DNA of 64,000 bases from Paragonimus heterotremus (GCA_013368495.1 LUCH01002046.1:2752-66751), one strand, 5' to 3'. Numbered from the stretch's first letter, positions 1-13,148 are shown. A program made the numbers and translations. The notes: a model not told the origin generated them from the letters alone.

Positions 1-1442
1 GTAAATCTGGCACCTGGATTATATTTCCCAGTTTACGAGAGATATGCGGCAAGTCTCGGGTGTCCTTAACCCTGTCGCTGATGCCCTCTCACGAGTATAC
101 CAAGTGAGCATTTTTACGCCTATTCCTGTCGATTTGGCCGCTATGGCCGCTGCGCAAACAGGTGACCTCGAGATAGAGCAACCCCACCAATGTAACTCAC
201 TCAAAATACAGCCTGTTCCAATAACTTCCTCTGAGGGCACCATCTTGTGCGATGTTTCATAAAGCGTACCTAGGCCCGTAGTGCCCTTATCGTTTCGTCG
301 TGCAGTGTTAAGTTCACTGCACAACCTATCGCACCCTGGCATAGTGTTTCAGTGAAGCTTATCACTAAACGCTTTGTATGGTCTGAAGTGAATCACGACG
401 TCCGAAACTGGGCTCACTGCTGCCTGGAATGCCAACGTTCTAAAGTTCATCGGCGCACTAAGAGCCCCATCGGTGTCTTCCCGGCACCCGATGCACGTCT
501 TCACCACGTGCACGTCGACCTTGTTGGACCGTTACCGCCTTCCCACAGTTTCACTTTCCTCCTGACCTGTGTCGACCGTTTCACGAGGTGGTCGGAGGCT
601 CACCCACTTCCCGATTGTTATTCCAAAAAAGTGGCTCGCGCCCTTTAGAACGTTGGGTAGCCCAATTTGCCTCTCCTACTGTGTTGCCTACAGGTTGTGG
701 TTCCCATTTCGAAGGATCTTTCACAGATCTCCTTAATACCACTGGGTGCAAGCATACACGTACTACCCCCTATAATCCAGAATCCTGTGGGATGATGGAA
801 CGTGTTGATCGTCAGTTGAAAGCGGCCCTAAGTGCGCAGTCCAATCCCTCCTGTCAAAAAGCTTTAGTGCCTGTCCTTCTTGGGTTGCGGAATACCATCA
901 AGATTGACTTGAGAGCCACACCGGCTCAACTTGTCTATGGCTGCACCCTACGAATGTCCAACGAACTGGTCTTTTCTTCGGCAACCAAAGCTGTCTATTA
1001 TTGAAGGCATGTAGCACGTCTGGCGAACGACGTGCGGCGGTTACGTCCAGTACAGCAACCAGAGCGGTCGTCACTTGTGCACTTGCATGAGAAGGTTTCT
1101 TCCTGCTCTCACGTCTTCAAACGCGCAGACGGCTCATGTAAGCCTCTGCAGCCGCCGTATACAGGCCCTTTCCGCGTGTTACAACGAAGCGGGAAGTCTT
1201 CCACTATAGAGCGTGACGGCGAACGCGAGGTCGCTTCAATTGATCGAATTAGACCCGCGTTTATCGAAGATGATGAGCCCAGTATCGGGCCTACAACTAC
1301 AGCTCCGTCGTCCCATCCTGAACCTATGGCAAACCCACCTGATTGCAGCCCCACACCTTCCTCCGTACTGCATGACCGACACGGTAGACGCGTAAGAAAG
1401 TCCGTCAGGTTTGCTGAATACGTTAGCGTTTTCTACATATAA
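1..1442 (+). mobile_element. Ty3/gypsy retrotransposon pol remnant (RNase H end, integrase, C-terminal domain)
   Basis: This is the 3' part of a gypsy pol, cut by the window start. Bases 1-262 encode the end of RNase H, with the typical VADALSR motif. A short non-coding-frame stretch follows, carrying an HPG zinc-finger remnant near 330-345. From 352 the integrase reads CCLECQRSK (zinc cysteines), then HVDLVGPLP (first catalytic Asp). A frameshift/stop near 648 breaks the frame. The next frame holds LPTGCGSHFEG, where families normally have TDxGS, so the second catalytic Asp is gone. TTPYNPESCGMMER keeps the Glu. After a stop near 1003 a third frame (from about 1032) has the PPYTGPFRVL (GPY/F-type) module and a basic tail ending at 1442. 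The end resembles the CsRn1-type elements of flukes; that assignment is from memory of the family. The element cannot encode an active integrase. Confidence 0.9.
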
Positions 1443-2037
1443 CATACTCCTTTATCATAACTGTCTTGTAACCATTATTCAATGTCACTTTTGTTGGCAC
1501 ACATTAACACGTCTACTATGAGTTCTTTTTCAGCGTGATCTCAACACAACCGAATGCAGTATTACTCAACAAATTGAAAGGTATCAGATCCCAACGGGCT
1601 ATTGATGCCGAACGTCCCCTTAACACGGTGAGCTTGTTTTTTTACCTGGTACAGGTATTTCACTGTTCGTTCAATTTTAGATCACATGGACTTGGTGCAA
1701 CGGAGAGGCAACTCTTGAAGGCTATCGTCCAGCACTGGGTGAACCTACCTCCCCTTTTATTCTCACTTGTGAGTCTTTCGAGGTTGGGTAGCCCGCTGCG
1801 ATAGAGGTGCACCGAAGACCAAATGATCTAAATAGTCTGAATAACGGACTCCATCAACGCACCGTCAGTCCGCGACTGACCTTCTTATGGACTTTTCCCC
1901 TATTATTCCTCTGCGTTTCCTGCTAGCTGCACATTTACCTAGCAACGGACAATACATTTTGGTCATCCCATTGTTGCATGCCTATATTGTGTAACGAAGG
2001 CTCCTGTTTATCTTAGTAGCCTTCTGAGGGGAAGCTC
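1443..2037. other. Non-coding stretch between gypsy pol and candidate LTR
   Basis: No convincing reading frame is seen. A purine run (GAGGGGAAG, about 2026-2034) lies just before a TGT at 2038. It could be the polypurine tract of the upstream gypsy element, which would make this its 3' untranslated region. Confidence 0.35.
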
Positions 2038-2330
2038 TGTAGCGACCTCCTAGAAGAGCCTCATATTTGTTGTTATTTTATTGTACAATTTGACGCCTCC
2101 TGGTGAAGCATGTTTGTTTGGCCCAATTGTATCATCTATTTTCGCTGGTATGGAAATTCTTCACTTTTCCGTTCCGCGCGCTACACGCAGGACGTTAGCT
2201 GGCTGTACATTATATTGCTTCTCGGTCGTGGCAATATATTGAGAGTACTGCGCTGTTCGTGGTGTTCTGAATTATTGTCATTGGGTAACTCGTCAAACCT
2301 AGAGTGAGACCTTGTTGGAGAGTTCCTACA
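2038..2330 (+). repeat. Candidate gypsy LTR (TGT...ACA)
   Basis: The stretch begins TGTAGCGACC after a purine-rich tract and ends CCTACA, which gives the TG...CA ends expected of an LTR and a length (293 nt) within the usual range. It is followed by a GTGATTCTGAGGACC-like stretch that could be a primer-binding site. If so, this would be a 5' or solo LTR rather than the 3' LTR of the upstream element. No second copy is visible in the window, so the call rests on ends and position only. Confidence 0.35.
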
Positions 2331-2439
2331 ACGTTCGTGATTCTGAGGACCCCTAACCATCCGTGTAGATCCCTGTTCACTTATGCGGATACTAATTCAC
2401 TCAGAGGGCCTTTCTTGAAACTGGAAATTCAGTAGAGCA

Positions 2440-2570
2440 GACTTGAGCTAAAGCACAGTTTCAAATCATTTCGGGTCTGTAAAGCTTGGAACTCCCTGCC
2501 AGAACATATCGTGAGTGGCACGACAGTTGCTGCGTTCAAATTTCGCCTGGATCGCTAATCTAACAATCAG
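2440..2570 (+). mobile_element. 3' end of a non-LTR (CR1/Jockey-like) retrotransposon ORF
   Basis: Two overlapping frames give RADLS and then FRVCKAWNSLPEHIVSG followed by TTVAAFKFRLDR and a stop. This arrangement (FRV-x-x-WNSLP...F-x-x-RLD) is the typical C-terminal end of CR1/Jockey-type reverse transcriptase proteins. A single frameshift near 2455 separates the two pieces. Only the tail is present, as expected for a 5'-truncated LINE copy. The reverse transcriptase core is not visible upstream. Confidence 0.6.
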
Positions 2571-2948
2571 TACCAGTTACGGCATACTCTGTGTGTTATT
2601 CCGTTGAGTAGCTCACACTTGAGTATGTATGTTCACACAGCCATAGAATTGCGAGTTTTATAACAATAAGCGTGCATTTATTTGTTTATTAGTTTATCTA
2701 TTTATTCTACATTTGAGACTTTTGATACAACCAAGAAAAGTTACGACTTGTAACTATCCCTGTGGTACAGAGATTTCTCGACTGGAGGAACAGTCATCAA
2801 AAGCCGTGGCTTTCTACTTCCGTCCATCACCAATTGAACCTATTGAAAAATTGAAAACTGAGATCGCTGGTGTGGCGTTTTATACACTATTTTCTACTTC
2901 ATAATTTTTATTGTTGTTCATGCCTTTTCATCTTTTTCAACCTCACAT

Positions 2949-3010
2949 GTACACATGATATGAACGAGGTTAATCGAACGTACACATGATGTGGACGAAT
3001 TTCATCGATC
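2949..3010. repeat. Tandem duplication of a 31-bp unit (two copies)
   Basis: GTACACATGAT-(A/G)-TG begins at 2949 and again at 2980, and both copies run on through GACGA and ATCGA. The unit is 31 bp and the copies differ at several positions. It lies about 400 bp upstream of the RRP9 start codon. Confidence 0.6.
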
Positions 3011-3399
3011 CACTGAGTAATCAATAATTTCCAAAAATTACACTTCCGAGTTCGCAAGTTATGCGTTCTGTCTGCGTTCACGGTGGTCGGTGGCGTACAA
3101 GTCTTTAGGAGAGTTAGAATTCAGCGGAATTAACCAGTTAGTTCAGTAAATTTATTTATCTGTCGTTGGAATCATCTTGGCCGTGGCATCGAGATTGCTT
3201 GAGGGACACGTCAGATAGCATCAGTGGAAATCTTCATTTGGTGTAGTGGAACACTAAACCAACATATCTCTACGAACAATTGTGAGTTATTTGTTTTCCT
3301 TTTCATTATATTTTGACCTCATGTTCACACCTGAGTTCCACATACTGTTTTGACCCACTACGCTGGAAACATTTAATTTCCCCCACTTGTCCTTGAAAT
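3011..3399 (+). promoter_or_regulatory. Immediate 5' flank of RRP9
   Basis: This stretch must contain the transcription start or a trans-splice acceptor, but no TATA box or other core element can be named with confidence. Pyrimidine-rich runs near 3285-3310 and 3377-3392 are possible acceptor contexts. An in-frame TGA at 3394-3396, just before ATG 3400, supports that ATG as the true start. Confidence 0.3.
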
Positions 3400-3435
3400 A
3401 TGCCGCGTCCTCTGAAGCCAAAACGTGGTGCTGTG
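3400..3435 (+). CDS. RRP9: RRP9 exon 1
   Basis: Encodes the first 12 residues (MPRPLKPKRGAV), basic and proline-rich. The donor GTAGTT at 3436 leaves phase 0, which is the only choice that joins the frame of exon 2. Intron 1 is only 31 nt (3436-3466). Confidence 0.85.
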
Positions 3436-6400
3436 GTAGTTTCCAGGTTTCTGTTATATTGTTCAGACACGTCCAGCTTTGAAGAAAAAGAAGCTTGTTT
3501 CAGATGAAATTCCGTCCGATAGTGATGAAGTCTTATCGTAACTTGAGATTGGTCGACTTTTATGATTCTATAGACAATCCGATTTACAAGAAGACGAATA
3601 CGAACACGAAACAGCCCATGAAAAACACATACGGCTAACAAGAAGGGCCATCCAAAAGGCCAAAGAACAAAGTTAGCGGGTTTTAATCTTCGTATTATTT
3701 TTCTAGTCGGTTCGGACGAAGAGGAATTACAGAGTTTTTCACTTCGTTTAAAGGAGGAAGCGCTACTTGAAAAAGGCCGTCTGACAATTAACCTAGCCTC
3801 GAAGGTTTTTCTCGATTTCCATCTTAGTTTTGTGTAGGTTTTACCTCCTGACCCAGTGAAGATCGTTTGTTTAAAGGGGCACAAAAGGGCCGTGTCATGT
3901 GTCTGTGTATCTGAAGACGGGAAGTATGCTTTCAGTGGTGGGAAAGACTCTTGCATCATAAAGTGTATGTCCTTTGTTGTATTATTATATTTCCATATAG
4001 GGAACCTCGAAAATTTTAAGAAAGTTGTTGTTTTTCGTGGAGGCAAACGTGGATCTTCGTATCCTTATCACACAGGACCAATCCTTTCGGTCAGCATTTC
4101 TAGTGACAGTAAATACCTGGTACGTTTGGCTGGGGGTCCAAAACGTTTAATTTTCCCGAGTGAATGAAACGTATTTCCTCAGGATAAGTGTGCTTTCCAG
4201 ACGCTTTCACTCGTGATGCGGGATTCATAGTTGTTTGATTTGCTTATTTGATTTGTAGATAAAACCCTGCTCCCAAGTTTCTCTGTTGGCGTCTGACCTT
4301 GGCAGTACTCTGTGAATTACTACAGTGGAGGGAAGGCCCGAATTGCTGCCTCTAGCTACATTTCTTAGATAAATGGCTGTCAAGTTCTGTTGACCTTTAG
4401 TTAAGCCCAACCGAATAGTGGGCCAGCGCATATACGACTTGTCAATCCAATCAACCTTGAAAATACCTCGAGTAAAAAGGCTACCGTTCAGGCATGGTGT
4501 GGTTTAATGTGGAATGTACAGTTAAGATAAGGACGGCAGCAACGGACAATCAACTCAGTGTTCTGGTTCAGATATACCTGTCTTATTCACTGCGTCTCGG
4601 AGCCAGGCTAACCCCTCACCGTCAAGTGCGACGGAGTTTCGAGTCAATGGCTCCGAATAATCTCTCAAGGAAACCCTTTTATCCTGTTATCTCGCAATTT
4701 AAAGGCTGTTAATGTAGTTGTACAAGCCAACCTTCTTCGCAGTGTACCAGACAGAAGTATCCGAAATCATTATTGCTCTGACAGACCATTCCTCTCGTTT
4801 TCTTTGCCTTCTTCGTATGCTGCTAATTTTTCTTTGTTGAAGCGAACGCAGCTGGTAAATATGGATGTTTTTATTGTCCACATTATCCCACAAATCGGCC
4901 AACAAGCTGTTTTGGCGAACACCCTCGAGTGTGGAACTAAACGTACGTTGTGCCCCTTGGACGCGCACTATTTTGGCATTGTTATTTATTGGAAGTAGCT
5001 TTCGGATCACTGTTTCTTTCTCAAGGCTCCTGCGGACGATGAGGCTGAATATCTATATCAAGAAAAAGTAGGAATAACGGTGAGCCTTATGCTGGAGCAA
5101 AATTTGCTCGACTAGGTCCTAGTAAATAGTCACTCGTGTATCGTCAGATTTGGCACTTGGATCAAAGTATTCTGACAAATCCGAAGGGCATTTTTTGTCA
5201 TCTGCATGCACTCGGCCATCATGCTTGCTAGCAATTTGAGTACACGAATTGGCCGTGTTACTTCGGAGGAGAGCAAACGGTGTGTTGTGTCTGGGCGCAG
5301 CTCAATGAGTTTCGATTGGTTGTCACATTTACTCGCATTCCACGGATTCTGTGCTCTGAGTTGCGCCTTTCAGCACGGAAGACAGCAATGTGTCGCTAGG
5401 TGACTGCCGCGAACAATGCAATCATGGAATGAGCTTGACCGTATCGCCGTCAGCTGTAGACGAAGATTGTCCTTCGTTTCTGAGTCACCACGTTGACTCA
5501 AACTCCGTCTTTGGCTGTACTCGCTTTGTTTTATTTGCTTGGAGGTCATCTACTCAGGCATAAGGCGTGCAGCTGGAATTCGACCGACGATGGTTTACAA
5601 AGCACCCATTAAAAACTGGTCGTTAAAGTGCTCAGGTCACGATATTAGAATGGTCCGAACGAGCACTGGGCAGAAATCTCAATGGCTAAACAAACCTGTT
5701 ACGGAGAGGTCTGTTCCTAAGAGGCAACGCAGATACGGCGAACAGATTTTTGTCCACTCGATAGAGCTTATGAACAAACCTTGAATTATTCCCTGACTCC
5801 GAATATAACAAGGACCGCTGTCTACTGAAACGTAAACTTAGATTGTCCGAAGTAGGCTCGCGTGGCTTATCTAACTGAGCGAACCAAATAAATAAAAATC
5901 ACATTTTTATCAAGAAATAGCCAGATGCTGTTTACTGGGATTTATGTTCGAAATGACCGTCGACACGGTGTTGGTGAAACTGTATGTGAAGGAGAATGAC
6001 TGACATACGGCTTATCATGCGGACTGGACGGATGAACTGAACAATTTAACACGCCTAAACCAGCTTATTCCGATGTGTATGATAGAGATTGCTTAGTTAA
6101 TCGACATTCCTTTCGATCATACATTAGGAACCGGTATGAAGCTGGGGCTTATACGGTTGAAACCTAATGTAGATCCGAGTCCGAACTTTTCCCCCGTTCT
6201 TCTCAAAGATAGTGGTGAGGGATTATTGTTTGAATTGACTACGCTCCCTAGTTCCGCATGGGATACTTAGGAGAGGTCTCGTGGTCAATGGCTTCTTTTC
6301 CTATTTTCAAAGATAGTGCGGATAACAACTTAATGTGTTGGTGTTGTATCTGTCACATCCAGGATGCTCACGTGTCTCGTAATGTTGGAACTCCTGAAAC

Positions 6401-9400
6401 GCAGTGGAAACCAGGCTAGAGAAGAACAGGCAAGTTTATGACCTAATGGTGGTTTTACCCTTCATAGTTTCACCTTGCGACAGATGCTGGAGCGTTGGCA
6501 CTCCTCTCCTCTGAATATTGGGGATATTTTCAGATTTAAGGGCTGTATTTGTCTCATTTCCCGTATGTGCTCTTTGGGGTCGTCCGTTGCAGAGGAGTCC
6601 CAGTGAAGCATACTAATTTATTGAAGTTTGCTGCCCACTCTGAATGCAGGGTGCGCGTTTATGGGCAGCCACCCCCAACATCCTCCACTTCAAGTGGCTG
6701 CTAACCGTGTTACCCGACGTTTCACTTCTTATTCAACGGTTCGATATGTTATACTGTAGGAAGAATTTTCGGAGGTTCCTAGTCTCCCAGAATAGAGCTT
6801 CTGCCGGGTGGTAGGCTGGTTGGAATTGAGTATGCGGACAGCATCGCTCTATTTTGTTCTTCTGTAAGATACTTGCAGATCACTTTAAACTGACCAGGTG
6901 ATATGGTTGGTCTGTATGGTGTAAACTTTGCTTCTGCAGAGTGCATGATATCATAGGGTTAGGTTAACCTTGACTCTCTCTTCGTTGCAGTAAGGCCGCC
7001 CAAGACTCTCGGTCGTTTCAATTACCTAGGTAGTGTCATCCAATCAGCTTGTTGCGCTACAGGCGAGGTGTCTGTGAGAGTAGCAAAATCACGTAATATA
7101 CTCGTCTATTTTGGTTATTTGCGACATACCAGGCACGTCTCATTTTTGATTTGACGGGGTTTAAAATATATGCGGCCATTCAGTTTTACCCTATGGTTCG
7201 GTGACTAGTCTCATCCGTGCGGAAGATACATAAAAACTCCCAATATTCTACCACCGTTGCCTCTGCTAGTTAGACAGAATCATATGGGCTAACGGTATCA
7301 GCAACGCGATGGTCCTTTGGGGAGTATAGGGGAAGTGTGCACGTTCGCGACCGATAACGAGTATCCTGAAAGATGCACAATCTACGCTAGTCACGTACTC
7401 CGTATGGTGAAGGAGCGTCTGATGCATTGGTCATCGTTTGGTGTGGCCACTGATAGGCAAACGGTTGATCGCGTGACCAGAATCTGTGAAAGTCTTGAAA
7501 TCCTCGCTGCTCAAGGTTAATGAGTGCCGTTTGGCGGTCGGCTGATTGAAAATGCTTTAACATGGCAATGTATTGTAGTCAACAATGAGCTCATATCCGT
7601 AGGTCTGTTGACTGTCGTGAATCTCCGTCGTTGTTTTGCACCTTTTCTTCATATATTTGTGCCTTTTTTGTTGCTTCTGGGTCTTCCGTCAGAACCAACG
7701 GCAAACCGCGGGTGCAGTTAAAGGGTGAAATTGATGGGTCGGCCAACCGTTTTATACAAGCACCAGTTTTAGCAGGCTAATTTATTGCCTTTCTGGTTTT
7801 TGACAATCATACTATAGGAATCAACTGTTAGCTAATTCTGTGCTGCTTTATCCTTCCAATTCTTTGATCAACCTGAATGCTTTTTTGCCTACTGAAGATA
7901 GTTAACTGTTCAGCGTATTCGCTGGTCGTGCGCTGAACACATGTGTGTTAACTCGGTGACCAAACAGCAGACTACCGAGAGGTTGCGAATGGAAGAGACC
8001 TGATGAATATGTTCTGGTCGGCTTGTGACTGATCCATGCAGCTAAAATTCACATAGGAATAAATTAAGTAAACATACTGGTATGGAAGGAAGAAACAAGT
8101 GTAATGGTACATAACTAAGCGTTTTGTTTGTGCCTCATTCTCCCCGCATGTAGAAGACTTGGAGGCATATGTTGCGGCAAGCAATGAACACGATTCAGTA
8201 GAAGTGAGTTATATAATGGAACACACGAAAAATGTGTGAATGAATAAGCGAAAAGTATAGTAACTCGTGGCTCATGCTTCCTGACTTCTCGGGTGTATCT
8301 TCTACTGTAACTTTTCAACATCCTCCGTTTATTTTATTTATATTCATTTTCCTTAACGCCGTCAGTCCCATTATCAGACGGAAAGCTGTTTAAGAATGGT
8401 ACGGTAGATTGTCGCTTTATTACCTTAATGACGGGCGCAACGGAGGTGGGGCAAGTCGATTTCTTCGTTTTCAATGGGTTATCTGGTACACTGCTCGACA
8501 AGAGTAAGATGCTTGGCCGATGCCGTACTCTGTGTGCTATCTGAACGGTTTTGAGCGTAATTCATACTTCGTTCTACGTGCTCGAACTTCTAATTAACGA
8601 GTCACATTTGAGGGTTCTGTTCGTTTTCTGAAGCAGAATTTGGCTTAGGTTCAACTGTTAAGTGGGCTGCAACGTACCTTTGCAAGTATCTAGAAACATT
8701 CGTCCGCAGGTTGATGTATCACCGTACGTAAAATAGAGCGGAGTTCATCTTAAGGAACAGACTCACATTGCGGAATATCAAGTTTTATTTATTTGAGCGA
8801 AGGCGTATCAGGTTTCTGAATATTTTGGTTCGGACGTTCGACCTGGTCGTTACATTGCGGGTTATAAACTGTTGTCCGGGTAATTACAATACATTCGTTG
8901 CATAGGAAGATCCGCAACTCCTCCAATGTTAATGAAGGTCCACGTGGGATTTTTCGCACGAAGCCTTGTCGAAGATGCAAGCATTTGATTACGGTAGAGG
9001 TCGGCGTCAGATCGTGTACATGTGGATAAAAAACGTGAAAATTCGTCCCAGTAACAGTGAAAAAAGTTTAGGGTATTTGTTGATAGATGTTCTTTATAAT
9101 ATTTACGCACTCGTTCAAACGTTTGTGTGGCTTTGATCAAATAAACATAGTGGATTTTTAAATCTTGGTTTAATTTCGACATACTGTAAACACTGAAAAA
9201 TATTTCCCTTCACCTCATCAGAAGGAAAAGGTAGATTACAAGAACGCACAAAGTGCAACGTTCGTACTGTACTGGGTTGGTCCAAAAAATCGTACGATGC
9301 CTTCAAGTTCAGATGAATGACATATGCATATCTCTGACGATAGAGTGCGTCGGCAGTGTGTTTATCACAGCTGGGATGATAAACGATGTCGTGTTGGAAA

Positions 9401-12400
9401 CCGGAAAGTCCGACCCGTCATCGTGGGACTTCCTATTCTAAATTTTCCTCTTCGGTTCGTTATGAGACATGTGTGTAACGGAGTGTTGATTTGTTACCAG
9501 TTTAAGGTAATTCCTTACTTAACCTATGGCCACTTTTCTAATACCTTCACAATGGTACCGGTCTCTTTTCTAACGACAGAATGCCTACGTTCTGCTTGAA
9601 GTAGCGTCTTCATGAAAAATACGACCAGTCTGTCATCCTGTTTTTGATGGTGCATTGACGATGTTGGGTTCATCAGATTCTACCACGAGGGTCTAGCTCT
9701 AATTAAAAAGCTGATGGCTCTGCTCCAGAAACTCTGAATCGGTGAGGTTGTTCTGCATAACTGGAGTTTGGCTGACATCGTCCCCAGTTTGAAATGGGAT
9801 CAAATTTTGTATGTAATCCACGGAGGGGTTGGTCTGGTTCCTACTGCGCCGAAGTTGCTTGCCGCAGCTGTATTTAGTGGACTAAGCGAAACGTGTGAAG
9901 AATATATCCATTTGCAGCAAGCTTGGTTTCGCCCCGGCCGTGGCCGTGCTGATCACACCTTTACATTCGGACAAGTTTTTGAACTTCATCATTCATGTAA
10001 AAGTCTAACAAGTAGCTTTTTGAGCATCAGATGGGCTTTGACTCGGTTGACAGGGCTGCACTCCGGGATTGTCTGTTGAGAGAGGGTGTACCTGAGAAGT
10101 AGGTGGACATCCTGAAATTATTTGTCAAACCTCGGGCGGGGTTAGTGTATGTAGCAGCGTACCACCGACAAGGTCGTCCAGCCTCTCTTTCCCCATACAA
10201 CTTTGCAGTGGACGAGATTATAGATTGTGCCCTGACAGACTGCGAATATGATGGTGTGGAATTGCTTCCATGCACTCGATTTCGAGAAATGGAGTATGCA
10301 GACGACAGCGCCCTAATCTATGAGGGCTCACAGGGAGCCCGGAATGTCTTGTATGGATTAAAGGCTTCAGTTCGTCAGTTTGATATGACCCTTGCACGTA
10401 CTAATTACAGGGTGCTGTTGCGAGATTGGTAGGACTCTCGTCCGCTCTCACCCTTGATGGTGAACAGTTGGGGGTAGTCAGGAAGTTTATATATCTTAAG
10501 AGTTGTATGAACGCTGCTGGAATGTCTGGGGAGTTTACGAATTGCATAACAAAAGCTCGGGTGGCGTTTGCTAACTTAAGCCATCCTTGGCGTCGGCATG
10601 GTCTTAGTCTTTCTGTGAAAATCTGAATGTTCAATGCCACGGTGAGGACCGTTCTATTGTACGGCTCCGAAACCTGGTCGATTCGCGCGGAGGATGTTCA
10701 CAAAACGTCCTTTCCCGGACGTCAGTATCTTCGAAACATTAGCAGCGTGTGATCGGGACACCGTGTCAGCATTGGTGAAGTTCGCCTACATGTCTTTGGA
10801 ACGAATTGACGTTGTCCACCATTGACCATTTTAATCTCATCTCACAGGCTTCGTTGGCTTGGCCATATTTTACGAATACCAACTCACCGCCCGCCACGTC
10901 GTGTCTTTTTCGTGAGTGGTGGGTTAGGTTGGAAGCGTATGACTTGGGTTCGAGTTATGAAGCTTCAGTAGGCTCCCCGAGCTTTCTGACTTGGGTTCGG
11001 GCGACAGTGAACATCGTTGACTGAGGATGCTGTCTGATGTGAAGAAGAATAGAAATCGGTTGAGCTCGTGTTACGGGTCCCTAGGCATCGTTATGATCAC
11101 TTATCCTTTATCTCCCTACATTTTTTCTTCATCACCTTACATATTATCTTTTCTCTTATATTGTGATATATTTGCCACTCCATATGGTCTCTACGTGTGG
11201 AATATATCATGTGTATATGTATATGGTAACAGACATGGCCATCCCCAGTTGCTGTTTCAAGTTATCGAATGCAACTATCATACCTTTCGCAAGGGGACGG
11301 TTTGGTTTCACTCACATCGACTCTGTTTTTACAGAAAAGGGGCATATCTGTTGGAAGTAGTATGCAACCGTGCGTACCACTCTTTCTTGACCTTTCGTGT
11401 TCCGCGTCGGAGGTAGCTGCTTCAAAGACTTGAGCCTTTCCGAGTCCGGTTTAATTGCTCCTTTCCGAGTGGACGTGATGCTCTGCGCTCCGCTAAATGT
11501 GATACCGTGATGTTTTGCTACCGCCAGGAGTTTTTTTCTTAATTCTGGTCGTGTCCTACAGCTTTTTTGCATGTAGCCACGTTGCTGTCGTTGGCAAACG
11601 TGTCTGCAAGCTTTTCCTTACCGATAATGTCATCAGTCCTCTGTTGGGAACATGCAACCCCGTTCGTCATGCCAAGCAGAATACGCCGAAATTGAAAAAG
11701 TTTACAACATACTTCAAGTGTTGTATGTTACATCACATTTTTTCTGGTTAGGATTTGGTGATATGTACTCTTCGCCTGTTGCACACTGTGCACATCACAT
11801 CACGAGATTTGCTGCATTAGTTTGAATACACGCGAGAGACTTGGCGTCGAGATATGCGAAACGGTTAATCATCTGATTGTAGTTTATTGCCATTCCACGA
11901 CTATACCGTTCATTTGAACTTACCAACCTTCGTGCTCTCCAAGATAACTGGAGATGCTAGAATGTTGCGACTTAAGGGACGTTCTGTGTAAAATGGCAGT
12001 AGATCTACCTCCTGGTGACATATTTTCGAAAAATTTGAGGCTCAGCGTGAGCTACAAGAAGTTTGTATAGGGGTAATCGGGTTTGGTTCCAATGAGTTGG
12101 ATTTTGATGTGTTTGTGTAATTGTTGAAAATGGCCAGGTAACACGTCGGTGCACGGATCTAGCCCCATAAAAAGTCTGGCATGTTCGGAGAACATTCTTA
12201 AATTGGAAAGAAACGCACAGAAAGTCATAAGTGAAACTTGATAAGCCAGTGGAAGTCACTGTGACTAACCGTTGTGATAAAATGATTTCAGTTGTATTGA
12301 CCAGCTGCTACCTTCGGCATGTACCCAGTGTCACTGAAACATTGTCGACAGGGGTACACATTGCAGTATTAAAAGGGCTTGGTGGAACAGACACAGTAGT

Positions 12401-12937
12401 TACAGTTGAAGAGAAATAATCGACTTTTCACTGCAACATGCTGACGGGATGCTGGTTTGGCAACAAATGAAGCTCTGAAAACTCAACGGAACTGGCCCTT
12501 CTTTTTAATACTTTACATAGAACCCTCGTTCTTGGATGTCAATTTAAATGACAAAAATAGTACAGAGGATTGCCAGCTCTATAAACTGGCATCAGAAATG
12601 TATAACCGCGTACGTGTGACGGGTGAAACCACATTCTTACAGACAGTGAGCACGAAGCAGGTGCATACGTATCACTCGAAAGAGGCTGTTTTTTGGCAAA
12701 CCCGAGCGTCCTGACAGACTCAAAGGCCATTCTGATGTCAGTGTTTCTTCCTTTCAGTGATCCATGACGAATCGGATTTGAAGTTAAGCAACAGGTGAAC
12801 GAATCACAAATGAATTTCTCCTGGTGCTCTTCTGCCGTGACTATCTTGAAATTTCAATCCCTTGGGATAGTTTTCAGCTTATGAAGAAAATGATCAAAAG
12901 ACAACATGTTTTTGTCTCGTTTCAGACTGGTAGTGAC

Positions 12938-12992
<55 letters not shown>

Positions 12993-13092
12993 NNNNNNNN
13001 NNNNNNNNNNNNNNNNNNNNNNNNNNNNNNNNNNNNNNNNNNNNNNNNNNNNNNNNNNNNNNNNNNNNNNNNNNNNNNNNNNNNNNNNNNNN

Positions 13093-13148
<56 letters not shown>

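Noticed and set aside
3306..4046. 246-codon minus-strand open frame over the RRP9 5' exons
   Set aside because: It is the antisense shadow of exons 1-6. Its residues show no domain, while the plus strand gives a clear RRP9.
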